Shown here: one piece after another, positions 13,301-23,678 of the stretch
Layout: every line of letters starts with the position of its first letter
How positions within the stretch are numbered: position 1 is the stretch's first letter
Source: Daphnia carinata
Taxonomy: Eukaryota > Arthropoda > Branchiopoda > Diplostraca > Daphniidae
Reading direction: 5' to 3'
Length of the DNA: 64,000 nt
NCBI RefSeq assembly: GCF_022539665.2
Contig: NC_081335.1
Location: forward strand, 1,736,001 to 1,800,000
Notes under the pieces: generated by a model
Database searches by the model: none
Seen by the model: only the letters and a program-made list of their open reading frames with translations
What the model was told of the DNA's origin: nothing
Program-made: the position numbers and the translations under genes

Positions 13301-16300
13301 TTGGACGTTGATTGTCCTTGCACAAACACCACACCCAAAGAAACGAAGAAAAAGAAGAAATATATGATAACTAGCCATCGCATTTGGGGAACATGCAAAT
13401 GAGCGAAACAAAAAGAAAGACTAGAGAGAGGCAAGCACGTATGCGAATTCTAGGTGGCAGCAAACAGACCATCCACAAGGTTGGCACACGGTTTTCGTTT
13501 TCTTCCCTCAAGCAAGGGTGGTCATTTCCGAGATTTTGTCTTTACAGGCGATCGTACTGAATTCGATTCTGATTCGACACCGTTTTTTTTATTTTATGTG
13601 ATTGTTATCACAACGATACCTGGAAACATTGCATATTCGTAGACAACACGTTTTAAAAATTGAGCCAGAAAGTTCTTCGTTTTTTTTTTTTGCATACTTT
13701 GCGACACAATTAATCTCGTGATTAAATGTGAACTGACCCGCACAGTACCCTGATCACAATTGCAGATCAGGGGTCTTTTGAAAATCAACCGATACTCTTG
13801 TTTATCCTCATCCAAACATAAAAAAATAATAATAATGTTAGGCCTGTTGAGTAAAAAATTCTTCGATGTTTACCAACGCGAATTGTCAGCGTGCTTTTCG
13901 ATAAGCGTAAAAACTCTTATCGAATTTTGAAAAGGAGAAAAAAAAATGCTCGTTTGCGCTCTCAATATAATCAGCTAAAATTATAGTACCTCATTCTTCT
14001 AGCATCATTATTTAATGCGCGACATTTTTGTCGAATAAGGAAATACCAGAAACAGTCACGAAGACAAAAAAAAATCAGTCAATGTGTCAGACAAAACGAG
14101 TGGATGAAATTCTTGGCGTGGGATAATAATTGCTGTTTTTTTTCGTATGTTTTCCTCGATTTACTGAAATTCAAGCACTATGTCATCCATGACGCTATAT
14201 AGGCCTTCTTTTTTCTCGTTGTTAATGCGCTTATAATTTCATTTTGATTGGGAAATACCATTCTTGCGTCCACTGTTATTCGTACGAAAGTTCAAAGACA
14301 CGAGTAGTTTTTCTTTCAAGAAAAAAAAAAAACAAGGAGAAACATCGTAACGCCATAGGTTTTCCTCATATAGAATCCAGACTCTTGGCCTAAAATTGTC
14401 AGTTCAAGGGCCGCTCTTCTTCGTTTTTGTTTCACCGCCGGCCTCGCGTTCCGCATTTTCTTCTATCTTTTTTAGTGCTCTGCTTCACACTATATTGTAT
14501 GTATATATATAGGCTATCCTCTGTACCCCCAAACACTCTACTTACACATGGTAATTCGAGATCAAGGACTTGTGACCGGCCCAAGGCAAAAGTTACATGA
14601 GCCCTGCACAACATTGAAGTGTTGTGTTTCTTCTATAAATATGACGACACGCCCGCTATAGTACTCTCTTCAAGTCTCGTGTTGTGAAAACGAACGATGT
14701 GTTAATGGTTGTATAATAACGTTTTTGACTGATTGTTTTTTTTTTCTTACCCTCTCTGCGTGTATAACTATGCTGACAAGGAAAAAAAAAAGAAGAGTGT
14801 GAATGAATGTGTGTCTGTGTGCGATGCTCTGGAGACTGGACTTTTTGTTTTTGGAACATCACACACGAGTAATGTAAGAACGAGTCAGAAAGAGAGGAGG
14901 CAGATGGAAGGGGATTCCCTCCCTGGTAAAGGATAAAATAACGGCCGGTCGTAAACTAAACTCCCCATTGCATTTTAAGAACTGTTGAACAACATTAGCT
15001 CGTGCAGTACATTATGTACAATATATCGGCAAGGCGGTCCCTTTTTTTTTTGTCTCTTGTCCACACTTTTACGTTTTTTTTTTTCTTTTTCCTTTCTTTT
15101 TTAAGGGGTAAAATTTATTGAAAACTGACCCACCAGGTCGTAACTCTTAGCCATCCAGGGCACTGCTGTAAGTGACCTCACATAGCGGCTTGTCGTTAAT
15201 GTCTTTTCACAACTTGTTGGGGGTTTACATAGTTTGTCTAGTTGGATAGGCCTGGTAATAAAAAACGATCCACACCCGTGAAGAATGGAGATGGAAAAAA
15301 AAATACGGTGCTAACATAGCTGCCCAATTGGTTTTATTCTTCGAGATCGATTACTTTACAACTACTATTACTACTGTTGTGTAGGCCTAGTAGTTCTTTT
15401 CTTATAGTGGCAAGAGGGATGATCATCTAGGCCTGTACAATGGGGAGGACACTGACTTGCAATGGGACTCTTAATGATGTTTCGTAGAATGGGAGGGTGT
15501 CGATGGCAAGCTCCCCTCCCCTTGTAATGACTTGATTACCACACGTAATCAACTAAAGCGATAGAGGCCTAAGTCAACTCTTAATCTCTGGCGATGTCTT
15601 TCAAGATTTGATAGGCTTTTCCTATTCCCCCCCTCCCCCCAACTGTTTATTTTGATATTATTTGTTGCACTTACTTTGGCCGAGGTGGACGCGTTTCATC
15701 CAGGGATAGATTTGCGGCGCGTTGGGATTTTTCGAATCGCCGTCGTGCTGGCCGGGGCTGTGCGGATCACTATCTCCGGACGAAACGGACGAGACGGAAG
15801 AGGGCGACGACGCTCCAACAGCTACCACATTCGATGGGTTCTTGCTATGATGATGATGATGGTGGCTGCTACGTTGCTGGCTCTGTTTCGATTTGCCAGA
15901 GGAACCGTCATGTTGGTGATTGTTGTGATGATGGTGATGCTTGGACGATGGCTGTGTGACAGATGTGGACGACGATGAGGAAGATGCGACGGGCACAGAT
16001 GAGTTTGACGATGCCAGCGGTAGCACACCGCCGGCTAGACTGTTTTGAACGGCCGCGTTTAAGTGAGAAAGGGCGTTGGACGATGAAGATGATGACGAAG
16101 ACGTCGTTGTTGTCAAACTCAGATCTTGAGGCGATCCCAAACACTTTGTGTCCGGCACTCCGGCGTATTTACAGCTACTCGGCGTCACGACGGCACCTCC
16201 GCCTATAATTTTAATGCAAGATGCAAATTTCTAATATCGGCCTTCAGTTTAACCGCGACATGTTTTCTAAAAATGTTTACCTAAATTGACGGGACTTGCG

Positions 16301-16755
16301 ACGGAGTGATGGCGCTGGGCGGAAGGGCCCCGCATTTGTTGTTGTTGCTGGAGAACCGATTGTTGCTGCAGTCTATTTTGCTGTTGTTGTTGCTGTTGTT
16401 GCATCGGTTGTTGGGCAACATGCAACGCTTGCGACATGGTAAAATCGACGCCGCCGTTGGACATTGGCGACATGGGCATGGCGTGTTGCGGATGACTCTG
16501 CTGCTGTTGCTGCTGATGTTGCTGATGTTGACCGACCAAGTGATTAGCACCGAAATCAGCGTAATGCGGTTGCTGTTGAGGCTGTCCAACAGCTACCGGC
16601 CCACCGCCGTAGCAGTTTTGGTAATTGCTCATTGCCGTGGCGTAATAGTCGGCGGCCGACATGCCCGTAAGATCCGGTCCGGCGGCACCGACGGACGACC
16701 CGCGTCCCACGTAACACGACGACGCTAGCGAATTGACGAACTGATAGGAACTCAT
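10225..16755 (-). CDS. Scr: Sex combs reduced, Hox transcription factor (five coding exons)
   Basis: CDS join on the minus strand: 16755-16281, 16202-15675, 10926-10730, 10557-10461, 10310-10225, giving 460 residues with all phases matching (1, 1, 0, 1). It is a nuclear DNA-binding protein that specifies labial/first thoracic identity and cooperates with Extradenticle. The N-terminus [12 protein letters not shown], the SSCKYA and SPQDLS blocks, and [18 protein letters not shown] (hexapeptide about residues 324-327) are Scr hallmarks. The homeodomain (about 343-402) begins [12 protein letters not shown], after the linker VNANGE typical of Scr. [10 protein letters not shown] follows it, matching the Scr EHKMASMN tail. 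Poly-Gln, poly-Ser and poly-His runs fill the N-terminal half. The start is the first ATG of the reading frame; an in-frame TTG lies 12 codons upstream. Two homeodomain residues, Ser37 and Ser41, differ from the usual Ala and Thr. The three-part 3' end is unusual and is inferred from splice phase and protein similarity. Confidence 0.95.
10402..10460 (-). other. Scr: Alternative Scr 3' end if exon 4 is read through
   Basis: If the exon 4 donor is not used, translation adds [19 protein letters not shown] and stops at TAG 10402-10404. An AATAAATAAA block (10443-10452) lies just inside and could act as an intronic poly(A) signal, but it sits upstream of that stop. It may also be ordinary intron sequence. 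Confidence 0.3.
10413..10429. other. Everted repeat TGACCC-N5-GGGTCA
   Basis: Two GGGTCA half-sites are arranged as an everted repeat spaced by five bases, in the last Scr intron. (A/G)GGTCA is the nuclear-receptor half-site. Binding is speculative. Confidence 0.35.
10461..10557 (-). CDS. Scr: Scr coding exon 4, post-homeodomain tail
   Basis: The acceptor GATGATGCAG|GAGCAC opens in phase 0 with [18 protein letters not shown], then six His and LTMADLT. EHK plus an (I/M)A(T/S)MN block is the normal Scr sequence directly after KWKK. The exon ends in phase 1 at GACTG|GTAAGA, a strong donor. Readthrough would add about 20 codons to a TAG at 10402-10404. Confidence 0.88.
10730..10926 (-). CDS. Scr: Scr coding exon 3, homeobox
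   Basis: The acceptor CGAACAG|ACGCAGTC restores AAC across the junction. The exon encodes NAVNANGE and homeodomain residues 1-58, including recognition-helix residues [15 protein letters not shown] with Ile47, Gln50, Asn51 and Met54. It ends in phase 0 at AAGAAG|GTTGGC, a weak donor. Reading on without splicing would give [17 protein letters not shown] and then a stop. The splice is favoured because the next exon supplies EHK, the usual continuation in Scr. Confidence 0.93.
10927..15674 (-). other. Scr: Scr large intron
   Basis: This 4.7-kb phase-1 intron separates the hexapeptide from the homeodomain, the usual place for a Hox intron. It opens with GTAAGTGC and closes with ATCGAACAG. No coding frame in it is credible. 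It holds a C16 run (11732-11747) and an unusual local density of AGGCCT-containing sites near 15.2-15.6 kb. Enhancers are likely in such introns but cannot be delimited here. Confidence 0.85.
11732..11747. repeat. C16 homopolymer
   Basis: A run of 16 C (G on the minus strand) inside the large Scr intron. Confidence 0.85.
15675..16202 (-). CDS. Scr: Scr coding exon 2 with hexapeptide
   Basis: The acceptor is AAAATTATAG|GCGGAGG and the donor is CCAAA|GTAAGT; both flanking introns are phase 1. The exon carries SSCKYAG, then SPQDLSL, a Ser-rich low-complexity stretch, His runs, and [16 protein letters not shown] at its 3' end. The YPWM motif contacts Extradenticle/PBX. KRVHLG directly after YPWM identifies Scr rather than Antp, which has RSQF. 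Confidence 0.95.
16281..16755 (-). CDS. Scr: Scr coding exon 1
   Basis: The exon starts at the ATG of [12 protein letters not shown], the conserved Hox/Scr N-terminus, and ends in phase 1 at TTTAG|GTAAAC. It encodes an acidic and aromatic start, then long Gln and Gln/His runs (about residues 70-150). An intron of only 78 bp (16203-16280) separates it from exon 2. On the opposite strand the CAG repeats read as a poly-Leu frame, which is a shadow. Confidence 0.95.
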
Positions 16756-16859
16756 TGCAAGGGGGGTAGTTGTAACGTGATAGAAATTCAATTTCTCGTG
16801 ATTATTCGGCCGCTGAATTCACGACTCGTAGAATTCGGGATGTTGGCAAGCCTAAAATG

Positions 16860-16873
16860 AAACTAAACACACT
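16860..16873 (-). promoter_or_regulatory. 14-bp leader element shared with ftz
   Basis: The minus strand reads AGTGTGTTTAGTTT, 105-118 bp upstream of the Scr ATG. The same 14 bases lie 42-55 bp upstream of the ftz ATG. It could be core-promoter sequence or a 5' UTR splice acceptor (TGTTTAG|TTT). Confidence 0.4.
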
Positions 16874-17499
16874 CTAGTCAATTTCAATCGGCCGGATAGA
16901 ACAGCACCGAGATCATGACACACGCAGAAAAAAATCACTTTTCAAATGAACTTAGAAAACGAAATGTCGGCGTTCGGGATCGATGAGCACGCACTTCTTA
17001 AAACTGAAGCCCTCCACCCGACTCTGTTGTCTACAACAGTCGGTACTTGGTGGGTCTCGTGTTCAAGTCGAAATCTATAAGTGTTGTGAGTACGGCAAAA
17101 TCGAGGGATTGTGCGGACACACGACTGCGAAGTCTGACGAACCAACAGCGAATGATGACTATGGGCTTGTCTAGTACTCTCGTAATCAAGCGTCGACCGA
17201 ACACTGCACGCGTTACCCGCTCTTGCAGCACACTTTGGCTTTTTGTGGATACGCTATGGGAGCTCCTATGCTGCCATTGCCATATACTAGACGGAGCCGA
17301 GAGCAATATGTAAGCTGCTGGTTATGCTGCGTATAGCTTGGGTTGGCTAGTCGGTGGTAAGGAGAAACATAAGCCGGGAGGGCCAGGCAAAGAGAGAAAA
17401 AGGAGGTTGGCGGACGAATGCCAAGAGAGGTGTGGGCTGGGCCAGCTGGCTGGGAGGTGGTGTTATAAGAGGGCACTGTGTGTGTTTTGCGCGAGGGCT

Positions 17500-17502
<3 letters not shown>

Positions 17503-17549
<47 letters not shown>
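17503..17549. repeat. (AG)n tract upstream of Scr
   Basis: A 47-bp uninterrupted GA/CT repeat about 0.75 kb upstream of the Scr start codon. GAGA repeats near arthropod Hox promoters are bound by GAGA factor in Drosophila. Here it may be regulatory or only a microsatellite. Confidence 0.85.
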
Positions 17550-17552
<3 letters not shown>

Positions 17553-20500
17553 GGAGAGACAAGAGAAATGTAACACATAGACACAAGCGGCCAGCTGACG
17601 ACTGAGATGACTCGATCTTTTTCGTACGTTGCGCGCGCTATATGGGAACTACTGGGCAAAAGTTGCGCGTTTTTGCGCACAATTTTTTAGTCAGCCTCCC
17701 TCTTGTTATGGCGAGATCTCTTCGACCGCGCCTCCACCGCTCCTCCTTCTTTTCGACTGTTTCGATGGCCCTCTTACCGTTCCTGCCGAACCTGCCATTC
17801 TCTCGCAATCATTGGCTATCTTATGAAAAACGATGTAAGGTCGGGAGCGTCTCGGGGCTATTTGAGATGGAACAATTTCTTCGTGAGCATTTCTGATGAT
17901 GATGATGGCAGACGCCAAAAACTCGCCATTCAACCTGCCAATCAATTTACGTGTCATTTTTTTGTCGTTCGTTATTTTTCATCGTAATCGATGCGCTCGT
18001 ACTTATGCATTGCCTATATACCTGCATTGGCTTACTCCCTCTATAATCTTATGTATCTTGTTTTGTTTTTTTTTGCTGTCATCCAGGAACTGAAGGGAAG
18101 CCATTCAGCTGAAGGCATAACCAAAGAAGGAGGAAGAAATTGGAGCTGAAAGTGAACCAGTTGGGAGAGCCTTTGCATCAAGCCCCCCAAAATGACGACC
18201 GAATAGAAATGGGTGGGGAGGAACAAGCTGATGTGTAAATAAGGTAAGAAACTGGTATTCTCTCTCTCTTTCTCTCTGTCTCTCTGCTGTCTCTCTATGC
18301 GATGGATGTAAGATGTAAAGTTGACCGATGTATGGACGTGATAAGGAAAGGGGGAAGACAAAAAAAAAGGGACACTAATGAATCGATTCGGAAATTCAAA
18401 TCCAGTTTATCAATTGTGTGTATTGAACTGCTGGCTTCTTGCTCTCGGTGAAACAAAAAAATTTCGTTCCAGGACGTAGACACTAATTGTTCCGTCTTGC
18501 GCAGAAAAAAACGTGGCGTCGAACAACAAAATTCTTGTCTTTTTTTTTTTTTTTTTTTTTTGAAAATGTCGACTGCAAAATGTCAAGCCTCGTGTTTGCG
18601 TTGCCTTGTTTCACTTTTCATTTCTTTGGTAAAATCAGTTTTTCCTGAAAAGTGAAATCAAAATTCCGCAAACTTGTCATTTGCTACCTTTCATTTGTTC
18701 TACTTTTTGCGTTTTGCCTATAAACCGTCAAATGAACTGTTTGAAAATTACCGTTCAAAGTGCCTTTTCGGTCTCCATTTCGACACGGTATTTTCCTCTC
18801 GTGTTCTGGATGATTTCGATTGCAAATGTGGAACGATTTTGCATACTTACAAAAAAGAAGAGACAGGCAGAAAGATAGGCATCGGCCATTGAAGAGAAAA
18901 CTGGTCAGAGTGAGGTGTTTCTGTATTTTGCGCGAAACGCGCTACGTAGAGGTAGTACGCGATGGCGCAGACGACCTTCTTTTCTCTTTCTTTTTTGGCG
19001 AGGATTTATGGCACTGTGGATTTCCTTTTTTTTTTATTATTATTTACAAGGGGATTTTTGCCTGTCCCGTTTTTTGTCATTTTCGCAGCAGTTGCCATTT
19101 TTACTGCTTCGTTTACTCAGTCAAGTCCGTCCTTTTTCTCTTGTCGCCCTTCACTTATTGCCTGCTTGCTAGATGGGACAATACTCGCCGTCGGGGTTAT
19201 TGAACATGTAGATAATAGAGAGAAGTCCGGAGGCCTCGGGTTCTCAGCACTAGAGAACATATTTTTTTTTTTTTTTTTTTTTTATTTTTTTTTTTTTTAA
19301 ATTTCTAAGCCGGGAATTGACACGCTAGGGGGTCCTTCCCGGCATCGGGGGTTCCGTGTGGTTTCGTCATCAGACCAGCAACACACCGTTGGCGCTGCGA
19401 ATCCGGCCCAACAAGTCGAGGATGCTTGCGGGGGGAACAGAGGGAAGTCTTCCCGTTGGCTGGAACAGAGAATGGAAACCAATGGCAGCTCGCGAGAATG
19501 AACTGAAACCTCTTTTCTTTTCTTTTTCTTTCTTTTTTTTTTTTTCATTTTTACTCCACCTCGCTTTATCTTATTCTTCCTATCCCAACCCCCCTTCGTC
19601 CTGATGCTTCTCTCATGTTCTATTGTTGTTCGGTATAAGAAAGAAAAAGTAGATTTTCTCTCTTGTTGGCAGCGAAGCGTTCCACAATGAAGCCGCAACG
19701 ATTCCATCATTCGAACACACGGTCTTCGCTCTTTTTATTTTTATTTTTATTTTTTTTAAAATGCGATTTCTTTTTCCTACCCACCAGAAAATCACCTTGT
19801 ATTTTAAAAGCTCTTGAACTTAAACAACTAAACAGTGCTTTTAACAAACGTAAATAATTGTTTCAGTGTGTTTAGCAACGAGACGAATACGCGCTGGCAG
19901 TGTGATGTTGTAACACGTGAAAACTGCAATCTGGGACGGGGTTAAGGCTACAATGTAGACACTGATTGAGAGATAACCGGACTCTCGAACGTGACAAATG
20001 AATGAAACTGTATACTCTCGGTTTTACATTTGGCCTTCTCTTATTTTTAAACCGATCGTAATTCTATATCAGGCGAGATTAGGCCCGAAGAAAATTCTAT
20101 TCATTGACTGACTCTCAAATTCAAATATTTTGCATCATAAGGAACAGAACCACTGGCTTTTTGAATGGGAAAAACACTCAAGAAAAGAAAAATGCGGCAA
20201 GTTATTGCGAATTCATTGATTGCGTAGGTTTCTTTTGTTTATTCAATACCAAATTGCCTCCCGAATTTTATTTATTTATTTATTTTTTTTTTTTTAAAGG
20301 GGGTTTACCTTGTTTTGTGAACCGTTCGTTGATAGAGCGACCAGTCGCATATTACAAGAGGGGTGTGTACAGCATAGTGACTCGTCCAATGGCGAATGAT
20401 GATGACGTCCACCTTGAGAAATCGATCTGGTTTCCTACGACACCGTCTTTCATCATCATCATAAAGTCATTTTTTTTCTGTCTGTTGAAGCGACCCTTTT

Positions 20501-22153
20501 TGTCTGCGCCGTTCCATACACGGCTACTTCGAATAAAAACTCTGTCCCGCCGCTCACGATTTTTAAACCAACTCGTATGATGATGACGAACGGCGTTGAT
20601 CCGTTCGGTTTAAAAAATGGACCCACAGCGCGTCTATAGTATGTGCGTCTAGAATAAAGGACTAGAGACAAAAGGCGTTTGGTTGATGGAACGAGAAAGA
20701 TCTTCGTCTTTTTTTTCGGACGTGCATTTGTTGTTTCACTCTTTTGTTTGCTTCTCGGTGCGATGTTCGTACGAAGACGAATTCGATTCGCACCTGCCAT
20801 TCCATGCGACGTGAACAGGCGCGGAGTCCAACCATTGCCAACACTCAGTCGATGTTTTCAACTCGATTTTTACGAGTACAAACTTTTATTTTTTTTTCAC
20901 TGGCAAATTTTACCTTTGTTTTAAATAAAATGAAAAGGATCATTCCCCTATCGAAGGGGGACTTACAAGCAGAAGAAAAAAAACACATGCAAAAAAAGAT
21001 TCGAACGATAACTTTGAGGGTAAGATAGACCCGTCGCTTGATGCTATCGCTTTCACATTCAGATAAAGGCATCCATTTCTCACAAGTCTTGGGTTGCAAC
21101 ACCACCATATTGATAAAATGTAATATATATTTTTTTTCGCTTGCTGGTTCGTTATTGGCTATGCGTGACCGTGCCGTTGAGATTAACGTCCGTCCGATGG
21201 CGCTGTGTTGACACTGTGTCCAATCGACACGCAGAACATCCGTCGGCTGATTCCTACTCCTCCTACTCCGCCTGCTATCCACGGAAAAAAAAAAAAAATG
21301 TTGTTCCAACGCCGGAATCTCTGGAACGTGTTCCGTGCTATTCCAATGTTTTTTTTTTTTCAAATCATCCAGATTTTTGTTTCTCAGTTCTAGGCCTATT
21401 ATAAATGCTTTGATTTGTAATCTCCGTATAGAAGGCGGACAACGTATAGATTTTTGCGATTGCGGAATAGCATTACATATTTGGATGTTGGGCACTGAAG
21501 AAGATTGTGTTTATCACGCCTTTTGTCATGGCCGCGATACGGTGTACGGTATCGATTCACATTTCTTTTTATTTGTTTTCGCCGATAAACCAGTTACTGA
21601 GGAACGCGCACGTCTTATTCCGCCCACTTGATTGGCCACTTTGTTAGCCTTCGGATCTCGTGTTGTTTTGTTTGTTTTTTTTCTTTTTCTCCTTGAAATT
21701 CCTTGGAATTTCCGTGAGACATTCCCCTCCTCCCCCTCCCCCCACCAATTTTATTCCAGTATTATATGGCATGGTAGTGTCTCCGGCCTCTTACATCAAC
21801 ATTCTTTTATTTCCCGATCCGAACATTTCAGAAAAGGGAAACGTGTGGGTTTGTTCACTCACGGTACACATTGTGTCCGACTAATAGTCCAAAAATTAAC
21901 ACTAAAAAGGTCTTCTTTCTTCACTGAACTAATCAATTTTGATATCCCTTTTTTTTCGAGCAAAGAAAAATTCTTTTTTATGTAAATAGATCTCCTTTCA
22001 ATGCGTCGAGAGGGAACGGGGGAAACAAGAAAGACACTGCGTTTCCGCCGCCCATCTTGGTTTCTTTAACTGTGTATGTTTGTATACTTATAATATACAA
22101 AACATGCTGTCAGTGTGAAAAGGACGTCGCCCAGCTCTTTTTGAAAACTCAAG

Positions 22154-22154
<1 letters not shown>

Positions 22155-22184
<30 letters not shown>
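22155..22184. repeat. (CA)n microsatellite
   Basis: About 15 CA units in the Scr-ftz interval. Confidence 0.9.
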
Positions 22185-22188
<4 letters not shown>

Positions 22189-23654
22189 TCCAACTACACA
22201 GTCGGCAGGAGGGTTGTTACTATTTGGATGGGTGAAGTGGTACGTCCGGGGTTGTCGGCGGATGCTTGTGTTGCAATTGCTACTTGGACCAAGATGACGG
22301 GCGAGGACAAGACAGGGTCAACGTTAGAGATAGATCCTAGGAGAATACGAGACGGGCATTCCCCCCCCCCCTCCCTTCTTTGGTTTGTTTTTTCCTTACT
22401 GGGGGCGCCCAGCCTAGTTGACTCAAATAGGCGAAGTACTATATCGTTAGGAAGTATTAAAAAGGGGGCTCTTCTTGTTGGCTGCTGCTTCTCGACGTGT
22501 TTCGAGTGTCTTGTTGTCGTGTTACGTGTCAAACGCGCCAACGTCCCAGTTACACAACCACAAGCCCCTTCTTACCCACTTCATCATCTTGGCCGCGCTG
22601 ATTGCCCTCCACTTTCTTCTCTTCTTTTTTTTCAAACAAACCTTATCTTCTAGGGCAAGGGTTTTGTTTGAGTTTGAAAGTTGGAAAAAAAAACGAAACA
22701 TGATGGATGTCTTAATCGTAACCGATTTTTCATATTTGATGGAGTTTTTCTTTTGTTGCTTAAAGGTGGGCTAGATATTAAAAAGAAAAGAAATTAGTTT
22801 AGAATATTTAAATGTAAAAAAAAAAGATTGCAAAATAAAATCAGCTTATTTTTTTTTGGGGGGGGGGGGGGATTGAAAAGATGATACTTCCAAGTCCTGG
22901 AACTCGACTAAAAGGCCCGTCTTCCCCGTATGGCTGCCAGTGAACAACAGCAGTAAAAAAAAAAAAAAAAAAAAGGGAACGACAGACATGACGTTTTGGG
23001 ATTATCATCTGAGTGAAGGCGGAAAAAAAGAAGTTAAGATGGACGTAGAAAGCTATGAAAAGCTCCACGAGTTCTTTCATACGCTGGAACGTTACGAGCA
23101 ACTGAAAGCCGTCGGCTAAAATATTTTGATACAAGTGGGGAAAGAAAAAAAAAAAAAAAGTGTGTCGGTGTCAAATACTTTCAATCCTTTTCTGATTTGC
23201 TGTAACAGTTCACCGGCCGCGATATGAATTTCGTTGGCAGGAGGTAGTAATAGGCGAAAGACCCAGACATTATTGTGTGTCAACCAACGCGTCATGTCCA
23301 AAAAAAAAAATACCCACCACCACGTCGAATAACCTAAAGACAAAAGATATGCAGACGAGAGATGTTTTGTTTTTTTTGTTTTTTTTTGTTTGGTCTCTTT
23401 TACGTGTCCTCCTTGCTTAGTACTTTTTTTGCTTGTTCTTTTTCCCTTTTTTTTTGGGGAGTTGTGTAGTATACTGTGTTGCGCTGTGGTTGGGGTTATA
23501 GTCGGGAAGAAACAAAAAAAAAAAAAAAAGAAAGGATTCCCGCTGCACGATCGTTGTCTATTATTCATCTTACTCACTTGTCACAGTCTTATACAACATG
23601 TGATGTCGGGGCGTAGTTCACATTCCTACAACTCGCCCTTCTGCTATGTTGTGC

Positions 23655-23678
23655 TGTGTGTGTGTGTGTGTGTGTGTG
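23655..23678. repeat. (TG)n microsatellite
   Basis: About 12 TG units in the Scr-ftz interval. Confidence 0.9.

Noticed and set aside
16756-16791. Upstream extension of Scr beginning NFYHVTTTPLA
   Set aside because: The first codon of that frame is TTG, not [12 protein letters not shown] is the conserved Scr start.
18609-18657. Hairpin with 12-bp perfect arms (TTTCACTTTTCA)
   Set aside because: The stem is too short and the 25-base loop too large for a microRNA precursor; likely chance in AT-rich DNA.
20845-21495. 216-codon minus-strand frame
   Set aside because: It contains homopolymer-derived Lys/Phe runs, no recognisable domain, and no clear splice or start support.
22057-22653. 198-codon plus-strand frame
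   Set aside because: It runs through a CA microsatellite (Thr-His repeat) and a poly-T tract; most likely chance.
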